Below are positions 9,586 through 20,000 of a stretch of 64,000 nucleotides of DNA, piece by piece (position 1 is the stretch's first letter; each line of letters opens with the position of its first letter). The notes beneath the pieces are model-generated. The model saw nothing but the letters and a program-made list of their open reading frames with translations. It was not told the DNA's origin and searched no databases. The translations under genes and the position numbers were made by a program. The stretch comes from NIOZ-UU13 sp035528395. GTDB taxonomy: Bacteria; Planctomycetota; Phycisphaerae; Sedimentisphaerales; Anaerobacaceae. The DNA lies in the NCBI GenBank assembly GCA_035528395.1, contig DATKYR010000176.1, forward strand, positions 32,752 through 96,751, in the 5' to 3' direction.

Positions 9586-9987
9586 ATGATTTTTGGTATT
9601 TATAAGCGTGGCCAGGGCAAATATACAAGGCTCAGTAGTGCTTTTGCCGCAGCGATAATTGCCGTTTTGGGCTGTTGGCAGCTTTACAGTAAATTAGAAG
9701 CTGTCGAATGGGGACTGAGCCGCAAGGCGGCATTGTGGGTTGCAACTATGTTGCCTGCCGGTTTGTTTGTTGTTTTAGCTCTTTTGATTTCCTGGCTGAT
9801 AAATAAACCTTCCATTGCAGATTTTATGATCGCATCTGAGGGCGAAATGAAGAAGGTTAGCTGGTCAAGCAAACAGGAAATAGCAGTTTCGACGTTTATC
9901 GTTATCGTGGTTGTGTTTTTTATGGCTATACTTCTTGGGACCACGGATATCGGCTTTAGAACGTTCTTTACGTGGCTCCTGGGGTAG
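9586..9987 (+). CDS. secE: Preprotein translocase subunit SecE
   Basis: This is the inner-membrane subunit that clamps SecY in the Sec translocon. The 133-residue protein starts at ATG 9586, preceded by the sequence GATACGAGGTTAATT. It has more than one hydrophobic segment: two N-terminal ones (FAAAIIAVLGCWQL and LWVATMLPAGLFVVLALLIS), then the conserved amphipathic GEMKKVSWSSKQE helix and the essential last membrane helix (VSTFIVIVVVFFMAILLG). The three-segment form resembles E. coli SecE rather than the short single-helix type. The partner secY is at 35043. Confidence 0.93.
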   Translation: MIFGIYKRGQGKYTRLSSAFAAAIIAVLGCWQLYSKLEAVEWGLSRKAALWVATMLPAGLFVVLALLISWLINKPSIADFMIASEGEMKKVSWSSKQEIAVSTFIVIVVVFFMAILLGTTDIGFRTFFTWLLG

Positions 9988-10025
9988 TATTGTATCTCGA
10001 AGTGGATACGAAACAGGGTGTTAAT

Positions 10026-10568
10026 ATGCAGTGGTACGTTTTACGAGTTGCGGCCAATAAGGAAGTGCAGGTCAAGGAAGCCCTTTCTCAGAAGGTTGAA
10101 AGAGAGGGTTTGGCAGAAATTATTGGCAGGATAGAGGTTCCAGTTGAGCGGATTAAGCGTATCCGCGGCAACAAGCAGACGGTTCATAAACGAAAACTGT
10201 ATCCCGGGTATGTTTTTATGGAGATGGAGTCAACCGAGGACAAGCGTGTTCCGGAACAGGCGTGGTTCATGATAAAGGGGACCGCAGGCGTAGGAGATTT
10301 TATCGGTACTGATGGAATTCCGTCGCCGATGCGGGATACGGACGTGGCGAAGATGCTTTTAGAGGCCGAAAAGCCTGAGGAGGCACCGAGCATCAAAGTC
10401 GAGTTTCAAAAAGGTGATATTATTAAGATTCGAGAAGGTGCATTTGAAAACTTCGAAGGCGTTGTCGATTCAATTGATTCTGAGCGTGGGATTGTAAGCG
10501 TAATTGTTACGATATTCGGTCGAAGTACGCCGCTGGATATAGAGTATTGGCAGATAGAGAAATTGTAA
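10026..10568 (+). CDS. nusG: Transcription termination/antitermination factor NusG
   Basis: NusG binds the RNAP clamp and links transcription with Rho or the ribosome. The 180-residue protein starts at ATG 10026 (MQWYVLRVAANKE). It has the NGN domain with the RKLYPGYVFMEME-type segment (KLYPGYVFMEMES) and a C-terminal KOW domain (FQKGDIIKIREGAFENFEGV). The gene follows secE closely, the standard secE-nusG-rplK order. A GATACGA motif lies at 10005-10011. Confidence 0.97.
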   Translation: MQWYVLRVAANKEVQVKEALSQKVEREGLAEIIGRIEVPVERIKRIRGNKQTVHKRKLYPGYVFMEMESTEDKRVPEQAWFMIKGTAGVGDFIGTDGIPSPMRDTDVAKMLLEAEKPEEAPSIKVEFQKGDIIKIREGAFENFEGVVDSIDSERGIVSVIVTIFGRSTPLDIEYWQIEKL

Positions 10569-10570
10569 AG

Positions 10571-10606
10571 TGCCTAAAGTGAAAAGATAATCCACAACTT
10601 TAGGCA
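10571..10606. promoter_or_regulatory. Perfect 10-bp hairpin between nusG and rplK
   Basis: TGCCTAAAGT (10571-10580) and ACTTTAGGCA (10597-10606) form a perfect stem with a 16-nt loop, directly after the nusG stop. It is AT-rich and lacks a good T-run, so it could be a weak terminator, a processing site or a control hairpin of the rplK leader. Confidence 0.5.
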
Positions 10607-10645
10607 TTTCAAACTTTAGCTCAGTGCTATACGAGAGACGAGATT

Positions 10646-11071
10646 ATGGCTAAAGAGGTAGTAGTAAAGATTAAATTGCAGGCACCGGGCGGACAGGCGA
10701 CGCCAGCCCCGCCGATAGGGCCTGCTTTGGGTCAGAATGGCGTTAACATAGGTCAGTTTGTTTCGCAGTTCAATGAGCGAACAAAAGGACTCAACGGAAC
10801 AATCGTGCCGGTTGTGATAACGGTTTTTCGAGACAAAAGTTTTACGTTTGAGGTCAAAAGTCCACCGGCGGCGGTCCTTCTTAAACAGGCGGCTGAAATT
10901 GCAAAGGGCAGCGGCGTTCCGAATAAAGAGATGGTCGGCAAAGTCAGTGCCGAGCAGATTCGGAAAATCGCTGAGACCAAGTTCAAGGATTTGAACGCAT
11001 ACGACATTGAACAGGCCGAGAAGATTATCAAAGGTACCGCCCAAAGTATGGGCGTGGAGGTAATTGATTAG
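10646..11071 (+). CDS. rplK: Ribosomal protein L11
   Basis: A 141-residue component of the GTPase-associated centre that binds 23S rRNA near the stalk. The conserved QAPGGQATPAPPIGPALGQ segment (the linker and first helix cap of the NTD) and the RNA-binding C-terminal half (GKVSAEQIRKIAETK, DLNAYDIEQAEKII) are intact. It is the first gene of the rplK-rplA-rplJ-rplL block, and the spacer before it holds both a hairpin and a GACGAGATT element. Confidence 0.98.
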   Translation: MAKEVVVKIKLQAPGGQATPAPPIGPALGQNGVNIGQFVSQFNERTKGLNGTIVPVVITVFRDKSFTFEVKSPPAAVLLKQAAEIAKGSGVPNKEMVGKVSAEQIRKIAETKFKDLNAYDIEQAEKIIKGTAQSMGVEVID

Positions 11072-11101
11072 TAACAACTTGTACATAAAATGAGATGAAC
11101 A

Positions 11102-11782
11102 ATGCGAGTGAAAAGCAAAAGATACAAGAAAGAATCGGAACAGTCGAGCAAAGAGAGTCTTGGCCTGACTGAGGCGGTCGAGAAAGTCAAATCGTTCAAG
11201 TCGGTGAAATTCGACCAGAGCATAGAATGTGTGCTGCATTTAGGCATAGACCCGAAACAGGCCGACCAGCTGGTTAGAGGCTCAATATCTTTGCCTCACG
11301 GGATAGGCAAGCAGAAAAAGGTCATTGCTTTCTGCGAGGATTCGGATGTTGAGGCAGCCCAAAGCGCTGGTGCCATTGAGGCCGGTTGCGATGAGCTTGT
11401 TAAAAAAATCACGGATGGCTGGATGGATTTCGATGTGGCTATCGCGTCGCCGAAGGTGATGGGCAAGGTGGGTAAGCTTGGGCGGATCCTGGGGCCACAA
11501 GGGAAGATGCCTTCACCCAAAAATGGTACGGTAACCGGCAATGTAGTGACTGCAGTGGCTGAATTTGCTGCGGGCAAAGTCGAGTTTAGAAACGATGCCG
11601 GCGGCAATGTTCACGTAGTAGTCGGTAAGCAGAGCTTTGAGAAAGAAAAACTGGTAGATAATATTGATGCGTTTGTCTCGCATATAAAGAAGATAAAACC
11701 TGCGTCAGCAAAAGGGACTTATATCAAAAAGATGAGTATATCTGCGACAATGAGCCCCGGTATAACAATAATTGTTTATTGA
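11102..11782 (+). CDS. rplA: Ribosomal protein L1
   Basis: A 226-residue L1-stalk protein. The conserved segment GRILGPQGKMPSPKNGTVT and the C-terminal MSISATMSPGI are present, along with the Lys-rich N-terminus. In many bacteria L1 represses its own operon by binding the mRNA near rplK; such control is possible here but not shown. The ATG lies 30 nt after rplK. Confidence 0.98.
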   Translation: MRVKSKRYKKESEQSSKESLGLTEAVEKVKSFKSVKFDQSIECVLHLGIDPKQADQLVRGSISLPHGIGKQKKVIAFCEDSDVEAAQSAGAIEAGCDELVKKITDGWMDFDVAIASPKVMGKVGKLGRILGPQGKMPSPKNGTVTGNVVTAVAEFAAGKVEFRNDAGGNVHVVVGKQSFEKEKLVDNIDAFVSHIKKIKPASAKGTYIKKMSISATMSPGITIIVY

Positions 11783-11812
11783 TAACGCGATACGCAATAC
11801 GAGATACGAAAA

Positions 11813-12346
11813 ATGAGCAAATACGTAAAAGAGTTACTGCAGTCGGAACTGGAAAAGAGGATTGTCAACGAGAACATCAAAGATTTTTTGGTCATCAGCG
11901 CTAAGGGTGTCGGTGGTGTTGATAATAATCTGATGCGAGGAGAGCTTAAAGAAAAAGACATCAGCTTATCGGTGGTCAAGAACTCGCTATTTAAGAAAGC
12001 GCTTTGCGGCCAACAGATGGAGCCGGCGGCGGCGTTGTTTAGCGGCCCTTGCGCTATCGTTTATGGCGGTGACAGTGTCGTTGACGTTGCAAAAGCATTA
12101 GCCGAATGGGTCAAGAAGGTGCCTGTGATAGAGATTAAAGGTGCCTTTCTCGACGGTTTAGCTTTAGATGCTCAAGGAGCAGAGGGCCTTTCAAAGATGC
12201 CGACACGAGCAGAGTTGCTCAGCAAAATAGCCGGTTTGATACAGTCTCCTGCCAGGGGATTGGCCTCAATAGTTAGTGCTCCTGCGGGGATTATCGCAGG
12301 TTGTATAAAGACTATTGCGGAGGGCGGCGAGAAACAAGCAGCGTGA
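11813..12346 (+). CDS. rplJ: Ribosomal protein L10
   Basis: A 177-residue stalk-base protein. The N-terminal rRNA-binding domain (DFLVISAKGVGGVDNNLMRG, SVVKNSLFKKAL) is followed by a C-terminal helix that should hold L7/L12 dimers. The 30-nt spacer before ATG 11813 consists almost entirely of ATACGA-type repeats and has no recognisable Shine-Dalgarno. Confidence 0.96.
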   Translation: MSKYVKELLQSELEKRIVNENIKDFLVISAKGVGGVDNNLMRGELKEKDISLSVVKNSLFKKALCGQQMEPAAALFSGPCAIVYGGDSVVDVAKALAEWVKKVPVIEIKGAFLDGLALDAQGAEGLSKMPTRAELLSKIAGLIQSPARGLASIVSAPAGIIAGCIKTIAEGGEKQAA

Positions 12347-12464
12347 AACGAAATATGAAATAAGAGAAAAGCCTGTGTGGCTGTCCCTGGTTTTAGTAAT
12401 AGGGTTAAACGAAACGGCGAAGTTTCGGCTACCACAAGGCGCTATGTAACAGGAGTTAATAGAG
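12347..12464. repeat. Palindromic spacer between rplJ and rplL
   Basis: The 118-nt gap contains CGAAAC (12410-12415) with GTTTCG (12422-12427), and an outer imperfect pair formed by GCCTGTGTGG (12371-12380) and ACCACAAGGC (near 12431). It resembles the palindromes before rpoB, rpoC and fusA. A GGAG close to 12453 serves rplL. Confidence 0.55.
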
Positions 12465-12989
12465 ATGGCAGAAGAACAAGCGAAAGAAACAAAGGAAACC
12501 AAAGAGATTAAAGAAGCTAAAGAAGCTAAGAAGGCAAAAGAAGCCAAGGGAACGAAAGAGACCAAGGCAACGAAGAAAACACAGGCATCTAAAGAGACAG
12601 GTAAGTGGGACAGTAAGATTAAGAAGCTTGGTGACGATATAATGGGCCTGACGTTGATGCAGGCCAAGGAGCTGGGCGATTATCTCAAGGACGAATATGA
12701 TATTGAGCCGGCATCGGGCGGAGCTGTTATGATGGCGGGTCCGGCTGCACAAGGCGCCGCTGAAGAGGAGGAAGAAAAAACCAGTTTTGATGTAATCCTC
12801 AAAGAATTCGGCGAGAAGAAGATTCAGGTTATCAAGGAGGTAAGGGCTTTAACGGGATTGGGATTGAAAGAAGCCAAGGACCTTGTTGACAACGTTCCCA
12901 AGCCGGTCAAAGAGGGCCTCAGTAAAGATGACGCCGAAGCCGTACAAAAGCAGCTTGAAGCTGTCGGGGCCGTAGTTGAATTAGCATAA
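12465..12989 (+). CDS. rplL: Ribosomal protein L7/L12 with Lys/Glu/Thr-rich N-terminal extension
   Basis: L7/L12 is the multi-copy stalk protein that recruits translational GTPases. At 174 residues it is about 50 longer than usual. The C-terminal domain is standard (KTSFDVILKEFGEKKIQVIK, ALTGLGLKEAKDLVD) and is preceded by an Ala/Glu hinge (QGAAEEEEEK). The N-terminal dimerisation region (DIMGLTLMQAKELGDYLKDE) begins only near residue 60. Before it lie about 45 residues of KETKE/KEAKE-type low-complexity sequence. The start is supported by GGAG before ATG 12465, and the frame offers no ATG at the usual L7/L12 start. Confidence 0.93.
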   Translation: MAEEQAKETKETKEIKEAKEAKKAKEAKGTKETKATKKTQASKETGKWDSKIKKLGDDIMGLTLMQAKELGDYLKDEYDIEPASGGAVMMAGPAAQGAAEEEEEKTSFDVILKEFGEKKIQVIKEVRALTGLGLKEAKDLVDNVPKPVKEGLSKDDAEAVQKQLEAVGAVVELA

Positions 12990-13052
12990 GCAGGAGCAGG
13001 ACGGTGTGCCTGACCTTTTTGAATTCAGGAATTAGGGAAACCATGTGGGATT

Positions 13053-13076
13053 GGGGCAACCACATAAGGTTGTCCC
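13053..13076. repeat. Palindrome directly upstream of rpoB
   Basis: GGGGCAACC (13053-13061) pairs with GGTTGTCCC (13068-13076), with one G-T mismatch, around a 6-nt loop. It ends 15 nt before the rpoB start and just before GGAG, so it could affect rpoB translation or mark a dispersed palindrome. Confidence 0.6.
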
Positions 13077-13091
13077 TACTGGAGATTGGCA

Positions 13092-16000
13092 ATGCTTGAA
13101 AGTGGTGCTGGACAAAGTGTTCGAAATTTTGGAAGAGTACAAGATGCCGTTGAGATTCCGGACCTGGTAGCAGTACAAAGAAGAAGTTACGAGCGGTTTT
13201 TGCAACAAGACGCCGTACCAACGAGAAGAAAGTGTAGCGGACTCGAAGCCATTTTCCGCGAGACGTTTCCTATCGAAAGCTACGACAAGAAGATGGTTCT
13301 GGAATATCTCTACTACGAGCTGGAAAAGCCGCATTATACCCCTATTCAGTGTCGACAGTTACGGCTGACATACGGCTTCCCATTGAAAATATGTTGCAGA
13401 CTGCGGACTAAGGAAGGTGAGGATTTAGCCGAGCAGGTGATGTATCTTGGCGAAATACCGGTTATGATAGGCGGGGGGGAGTTCATTATCAATGGTGCGG
13501 TGCGAGTCATTGTAAGCCAACTGCATCGAAGTCCGGGCGTTGATTTTCTTATCGAGAGCAAAGAAGGTGACAGAGTTCTGCACGGCGGCAGAGTCATTCC
13601 GGAGAGGGGAAGCTGGATAGAGATAGGAGTTACGAATAAAGACATTTTAGTCGTCAGAATCGACCAGTCCAGCAAGATACCGGCAACCATTTTACTACGG
13701 GCGATGGACGAGGCATACGGAACTACAGAACAGATTCTGCGGTTGTTTTATCCGACGAAAAAGGTGCCGGTCAGTAAATTGACGCCCACTATGTGGGCCG
13801 TGCAGCCGATTGTGGATGAAGAGTCCGGTGAAATCATAGTAAAAGCCGGTGCTCAAATCAGCGATAAAGTCTCTTTGATACAGGCTGCGCACGCTCAACC
13901 CAAAGCAAAAGGTACCAAGAAGCAAACAAAAGCTGAAAAGACCAAAAAAGCAAAAGTCCAGTTTGAGGTTATCGGCGATGTCCGGGATGTCCTCATTTTG
14001 AACACCTTAGGCCAGGATGATATCCAGAGCCACGAGCAGGCATTGCTCAAGTTTTATATAAGATTGCGACCCGGCAATCCGCCCAATAAAGAAAAAGCAA
14101 AAACTTTTTTTGCGGAGAAATTTTTTGATTCCAACCGTTATCGTCTCGGCAAGGTCGGCAGGTTCAGATTGAATCGGAAGTTCAACCAGACAATAGGTGA
14201 GGATGAGATGACTCTTCGGCCCGAAGATTTCCTCAACACGATGAAATACATAATGGCTTTGCGTAACAACGAGGGCCAAGTTGATGATATCGACCATCTG
14301 GGCAACAGGAGATTGCGAACAATCGATGAGCTCGCAGCGGATGAAATCAGAAAAGGGCTGCTTAAGCTGCGCAGGACCGTTCAGGAACGGATGAGTATGA
14401 AAAGAGACCCCGAAGAGCCTCCGCGCATCGCAGATTTGGTTAATTCAAAGAGCGTCTCAAGCAGTATCAACTATTTCTTTGGTCGTGGTGAGCTGAGCCA
14501 GGTTGTTGACCAGACCAACGCATTGAGCCAGTTGACGCATGAAAGGCGTCTGTCTGCTCTTGGGCCGGGTGGTTTGAACAGAAGGCGGGCCGGCTTTGAA
14601 GTGCGTGATGTGCATATCAGCCATTACGGCAGAATCTGTCCAATTGAAACGCCTGAAGGAACAAATATCGGATTGATTGCTTCGTTGGCAATATTTGCCG
14701 CGGTTGACGAATATGGATTTTTGCTTACGCCATATCGCAAAGTCATAAGAGCCAAGGCCACCGATAAGATCGAGTATTTGCGGGCTGATGAGGATATGAA
14801 GATGGTCATTGGTGCCCCGAATACCTTCGATCCGCAGACAGGTCGAATCCAAGAAGGTCGCGTCCTTGCTATGAAGAACGGTGAGCTGGCCGAGGTGGCC
14901 AGCAAGGATGTGAACTACGTAGATGTTTCCGCCAAGCAGATTGTCGGTGTTTCAGCTTCACTTATTCCGTTCTTAGAGCACGACGATGCAAACCGAGCTT
15001 TGATGGGCTCAAATATGCAGCGACAAGCGGTTCCGCTTCTGAAGACGGAGTCTCCTTTGGTCGGTACGGGTATGGAAAGTGTTGTCGGGCAAAACTCAAG
15101 CATGGTCTTCCGTGCCCAAAGAAGCGGGGTCGTTACTGAGGTGGACGCAACCAAGATAGTCATTAACCATACCGAGGAATATAATCTCTCCAAATTTGTT
15201 GGTTTGAACGAGAGAACCTGTCTTAATCAAAAGCCCATAGTCAAACTCGGTGACAGGGTAAAGGCCGACCAGATCATAGCAGACGGTGGAGGCACCGCCA
15301 ATGGCGTGCTGGCTCTTGGTAAAAATATCTTAGTCGGATTTGTATCTTTTGACGGGTATAACTTTGAGGACGCAATAATTGTCAGCGAGAAACTGTGTAA
15401 AGGCGATAGCTTTACGAGCATTCACATCGATGAATTCACAGCCGAAGTTCGCGAGACCCGCCTTGGTAAGGAGGAATTTACGCGTGACATTCCCAATGTC
15501 AGCGAAAGGGCACTACGGAACCTTGATGAATATGGAGTAGTTTGTGAAGGAACAAGGGTCTGTCCCGGCGATATCTTAGTAGGCAAGGTTGTGCCGAAGA
15601 GCAAGACGGAACTGACGCCCGAAGAAAAACTTTTGCATGCTATATTCGGCAGGGCCGGCGAAGATGTCAAAAATGACTCACTTGAACTGCCCAGCGGATA
15701 TGAAGGGGTGGTAATAAGGACGGAACGATTTACCAGACGTGGCGCAGGCACCGAGGAACAAAAGAAGGAACAGGCGGTCCAGGTAAAAGAATATCAGAAA
15801 GAGATGAGGGCCAGAGAATGTGTGATATTCAGACAGATGGTCGAAGCTATTCACAATAAGTTCGAGGTCAATGTCATCGACCCATCCACACGTCAGAAAG
15901 TTGGTGCCAGTGCTGACGACGATGTCATTTATGAACAGATAGAAAATTTCAATATCAAGTGGGTCAAACCGGCTTCGCAGCGTGATGACGTACAGAAAAT

Positions 16001-16922
16001 CGTGGATAGATTCTGGACCAAGATTACTGAGATTCAGGAAGAAAAGAAGCGCAGGATTGAGAGTTTGAAACACGGCGATGAGCTGCCAAGCGGCGTGCTG
16101 CAAATGGTAAAAATTTACGTAGCGATTAAAAGGGCGCTGTCAATCGGCGACAAAATGGCTGGACGCCACGGCAACAAAGGGGTCATCGCCAAGATTATGC
16201 CCGAGGAGGATATGCCGTTTCTCGAGGATGGTACGCCTCTTGATATATTGCTGAATCCTCTCGGGGTCCCGAGCCGAATGAATGTTGGCCAGATTCTCGA
16301 AACGCATCTCGGCTGGGTGGCGAAAGTCTTGGGATTTAATGCTATTACACCCGTATTTGATGGGGCTAACGAGAAGGACATCCATGAATTGACCGAAGAA
16401 GCGAACGAGCTTATGAGCAGACGAAAAGCACAGCTCGAAGAGGAAAAAGAAGTACCGCCGGCGGATGACTTTTTCATTAATGTACCTAAAAACCTCAAGA
16501 CACAATTGTATGACGGCAGGACGGGTGAGCCTTTCGACCAGTGTGGAACTATCGGATACATCTATATGATGAAACTGCATCATCTTGTCGATGACAAGAT
16601 TCACGCCCGGGCAACAGGGCCATATAGCCTGATTACACAGCAGCCGTTAGGCGGTAAGGCCAGAACCGGTGGACAGAGATTCGGAGAAATGGAAGTCTGG
16701 GCTCTGGAGGGATACGGAGCTGCTTATACGCTGCAGGAAATGCTTACGGTAAAAAGCGATGATGTTGAGGGACGAACCAAAATCTATGAATCAATGGTCA
16801 AAGGACAAAACTCTCTTGAAGCCGGAACGCCACTGTCCTTTGACGTATTGTGTAATGAATTAAGAGGATTAGGGTTGAATATTCAGCTTGAAAAGAAACG
16901 GCTTGGAAGCACCGCACTTTAA
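13092..16922 (+). CDS. rpoB: RNA polymerase beta subunit
   Basis: This 1276-residue catalytic subunit pairs with beta' at 17016. The start is ATG 13092 with GGAG at 13081-13084. Conserved segments include GGEFIINGAVRVIVSQLHRS, the rifampicin-pocket region SSINYFFGRGELSQVVDQTN and RRLSALGPGGL, GRICPIETPEGTNIGL, DGYNFEDAI, KMAGRHGNKG and the C-terminal GGKARTGGQRFGEMEVWALE. A Lys/Thr-rich stretch (KAKGTKKQTKAEKTKKAK, coded at about 13901-13954) interrupts the N-terminal part and looks like an exposed linker. The transcription unit continues to rpoC. Confidence 0.98.
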   Translation: MLESGAGQSVRNFGRVQDAVEIPDLVAVQRRSYERFLQQDAVPTRRKCSGLEAIFRETFPIESYDKKMVLEYLYYELEKPHYTPIQCRQLRLTYGFPLKICCRLRTKEGEDLAEQVMYLGEIPVMIGGGEFIINGAVRVIVSQLHRSPGVDFLIESKEGDRVLHGGRVIPERGSWIEIGVTNKDILVVRIDQSSKIPATILLRAMDEAYGTTEQILRLFYPTKKVPVSKLTPTMWAVQPIVDEESGEIIVKAGAQISDKVSLIQAAHAQPKAKGTKKQTKAEKTKKAKVQFEVIGDVRDVLILNTLGQDDIQSHEQALLKFYIRLRPGNPPNKEKAKTFFAEKFFDSNRYRLGKVGRFRLNRKFNQTIGEDEMTLRPEDFLNTMKYIMALRNNEGQVDDIDHLGNRRLRTIDELAADEIRKGLLKLRRTVQERMSMKRDPEEPPRIADLVNSKSVSSSINYFFGRGELSQVVDQTNALSQLTHERRLSALGPGGLNRRRAGFEVRDVHISHYGRICPIETPEGTNIGLIASLAIFAAVDEYGFLLTPYRKVIRAKATDKIEYLRADEDMKMVIGAPNTFDPQTGRIQEGRVLAMKNGELAEVASKDVNYVDVSAKQIVGVSASLIPFLEHDDANRALMGSNMQRQAVPLLKTESPLVGTGMESVVGQNSSMVFRAQRSGVVTEVDATKIVINHTEEYNLSKFVGLNERTCLNQKPIVKLGDRVKADQIIADGGGTANGVLALGKNILVGFVSFDGYNFEDAIIVSEKLCKGDSFTSIHIDEFTAEVRETRLGKEEFTRDIPNVSERALRNLDEYGVVCEGTRVCPGDILVGKVVPKSKTELTPEEKLLHAIFGRAGEDVKNDSLELPSGYEGVVIRTERFTRRGAGTEEQKKEQAVQVKEYQKEMRARECVIFRQMVEAIHNKFEVNVIDPSTRQKVGASADDDVIYEQIENFNIKWVKPASQRDDVQKIVDRFWTKITEIQEEKKRRIESLKHGDELPSGVLQMVKIYVAIKRALSIGDKMAGRHGNKGVIAKIMPEEDMPFLEDGTPLDILLNPLGVPSRMNVGQILETHLGWVAKVLGFNAITPVFDGANEKDIHELTEEANELMSRRKAQLEEEKEVPPADDFFINVPKNLKTQLYDGRTGEPFDQCGTIGYIYMMKLHHLVDDKIHARATGPYSLITQQPLGGKARTGGQRFGEMEVWALEGYGAAYTLQEMLTVKSDDVEGRTKIYESMVKGQNSLEAGTPLSFDVLCNELRGLGLNIQLEKKRLGSTAL

Positions 16923-16952
16923 GTGATTAGTGAATTAACAATTGTCAAGTGT

Positions 16953-16992
16953 CACCTGTGCCTGCTAATACATGTGCAGGCAACCACAGGTG
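16953..16992. repeat. Nested palindrome in the rpoB-rpoC spacer
   Basis: CACCTGTG (16953-16960) pairs perfectly with CACAGGTG (16985-16992), and an inner CCTG/CAGG pair extends the structure. It fills most of the 93-nt gap. It may act as an mRNA processing or pausing hairpin, or as a member of the local palindromic repeat group. Confidence 0.6.
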
Positions 16993-17015
16993 CAGGCAAT
17001 GGTAAGGGGCCTTAA

Positions 17016-20000
17016 ATGATAGGAAGTATTTACGATCGGATTAATGACTATGGTTCGGTCAAGATTTCATTGGCCAGTCCGAATGATATTCGCAGCTGGT
17101 CTTTTGGCGAAGTACGAAAGCCTGAGACCATCAACTATCGTACATATCGGCCGGAGAAGGACGGTTTGTTTTGTGAGCGAATCTTCGGGCCCGAACGCGA
17201 CTGGGAGTGTGCCTGCGGGAAGTACAAAGGTACTAAGTTCAAGGGAATAATTTGCGACCGATGCGGGGTCAAAGTTACACATAGTCGGGTCCGAAGAAAG
17301 CGAATGGGACATATCAATCTGGCAGCACCAGTTGTGCATATATGGTTCTTCAAGGCCATACCAAATCGACTCGGAAACCTTTTGGCAATGAAATCCGTTG
17401 ACCTGGAGAAGATTATCTATTTCCAGGAATATGTCGTAACTGACCCGGGCCAAAGCCCATTGAAAACCGGCCAACTGCTCAGCGAGGAAGAATACAGAGA
17501 CGCGGAAAGCAAGTACGGGAAATCGTTCAAGGCGGGAATGGGTGCCGAAGCCATTAAGGCCCTTCTGGAGAACCTCAACCTCGATGAAGTCGGCCTCCAG
17601 CTCATGGATGCTATAGTGAAGACCAACAGTAAGCAAAAGATAAAAGACCTCACGAAACGGCTTAAGATTATTAACCAGGTCAAGAACAGTAAAAATAAAG
17701 CGCATTGGATGGTTCTTGAGGTGGCCCCTGTTATTCCGCCGGATTTGAGGCCTTTGGTTCTGCTGGAAAGAGATAATTTTGCTACCAGTGATTTAAATGA
17801 CCTTTACCGGAGAATTATCAATCGCAACAACCGTTTAAAAAAGCTGATGGATCTGAACGCACCCGAGGTGATTATCCGCAATGAGAAACGGATGCTGCAG
17901 CAGGCGGTGGATTCGCTGCTGGATAACGGACGCTGCCGGCGTTCTGTTCTGGGCAGTAATAATAGGCCTCTGAAATCGCTGACCGATATGATTAAGGGCA
18001 AACAGGGACGATTCCGTGAGAACCTGCTTGGCAAGCGTGTGGATTACTCGGCTCGGTCGGTAATTGTGGTAGGTCCTGATTTAAAACTGCATCAATGTGG
18101 TTTGCCGAAGAAAATAGCTCTGGAGCTGTATCAGCCTTTCATTATTCGCAAACTTAAACAGCGTGGCCTGGCCGATACGATTAAAAGTGCCAAGAGAATG
18201 ATTGAACGACGCGACGAGCAGGTCTGGGACATACTCGAAGAGGTCATTCATCAGCATCCTGTCCTGCTCAACCGTGCGCCGACCCTCCATCGAATGGGCG
18301 TTCAGGCCTTTGAGCCGGTACTGGTCGAAGGTAACGCCATTATGCTGCATCCGTTGGCATGTAGGGGATTCAATGCTGACTTTGACGGCGACCAGATGGC
18401 GGTGCATTTGCCGTTAAGTGTCGAAGCCCAGGCTGAGACGCATATTTTGATGATGACCACCTCCAACATTTTTTCGCCGGCCAATGGTTCGCCGATGGTC
18501 GGACCATCACAGGATATGGTGATGGGCAATTATTATTTGACCTATACAGAACCTCGTGATACCTCCGAGAAAAAAGAGCTTAAGCTGTTCCGAGATACTT
18601 TCGAGGCTATTATGGCCCTGGAAATAGGCAAAATCGATTTGCATACAAGAATTATAGTTCGACTTGGTGATGTCAAGGTCATTGGAGATTCAGGACCGGA
18701 GGATTCTACGATAGTTGAAACAACTGCTGGAAGGTGCATATTCAATGATATGCTGCCGGCCGGAATGCCGTTTTATAATATGACGATGTCTCAAAAGACG
18801 TTGAGCCGGGTGATTAGTGACTGTTTCAAATTCACAGGTTCTGCCGAGACGGTGGACCTGCTCGATAGAATAAAGAATCTGGGTTTCAAATATGCTACTC
18901 TTGCCGGATTGAGCTTTGGTATTACGGACCTCAAAATCCCGGAAAAGAAGGCACAGATTATTAATCAGACTGAAAAGAAGGTCAGCAAAATACGTAAGAA
19001 CTACGATGACGGCGTTTTAACCGAGGGGGAAAGGTATAATCAAGTCGTTGATGCCTGGACCAATGCTCGAGTTGCAGTAACAAATGAAATGATGAGAGGC
19101 CTAAAAGAGGATACAACTGAGGACGGCTTGCCGTACCTCAATCCAATTTATCTCATGAGCGATTCCGGTGCAAGAGGAAGCGTCGATCAGATTCAGCAGC
19201 TTGCGGGAATGAGAGCGCTAATGGCAAAGCCCAGCGGAGAGATTATCGAAACACCGATTAAGGCAAACTTCAGAGAGGGATTGACAGTGCTTGAGTACTT
19301 TAGCTCTACTCACGGGGCGCGTAAGGGGCTGGCAGATACCGCACTGAAGACAGCTAATTCGGGATATCTTACAAGAAAGCTTATCGATGTCGCTCAAAAT
19401 GTTATTGTTCTTGAAAGAGACTGCCAGACATTGCAGGGAATCACAAAAAACATTGTCAGCAGGGGTGAGCAGGTTGATGTTCCTCTTTCGCAGCTTATTA
19501 TTGGAAGAACCGCAAGAGACAATATTCGGAACCCGATTACAGATGAAATGATTGTGCACGAGAATGAGGTCATAACTCCTGAAGCAGCGGCAAAGATTGA
19601 AGCTTTGGGACTTGATGCTATCAGAATCAGAAGCTCTCTGACGTGTGACAGTCCGTTTGGAGTTTGTGCAAAGTGTTACGGCTGGGATTTGAGTACCGGA
19701 CAATTGGTTGAAGAAGGCTCGGCGGTTGGTATTATCGCGGCACAGTCCATCGGGGAACCAGGTACACAGTTGACGTTGCGGACGTTCCATACCGGCGGTG
19801 TCGCTGAAAGGGCTATTCTTGAACGTGAACAGAAGGCAACACAAGCAGGAAAAGTTCAGTATCGCGATATCAATGCGGTTAACACCAAGTCCGACATTGG
19901 TGGAAAGGTAACAACTGTGGTAGTCGCGCTGAAACGTAACGGCGAAATAGCTATTCTTGACGCCAAAGACAGAGAGCTCGACAGGTTCAAGGTGCCTTAT

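Noticed and set aside
17067..17705. A 212-codon minus-strand open frame inside rpoC
   Set aside because: It is fully antisense to conserved RpoC sequence and has no start signal or family features.
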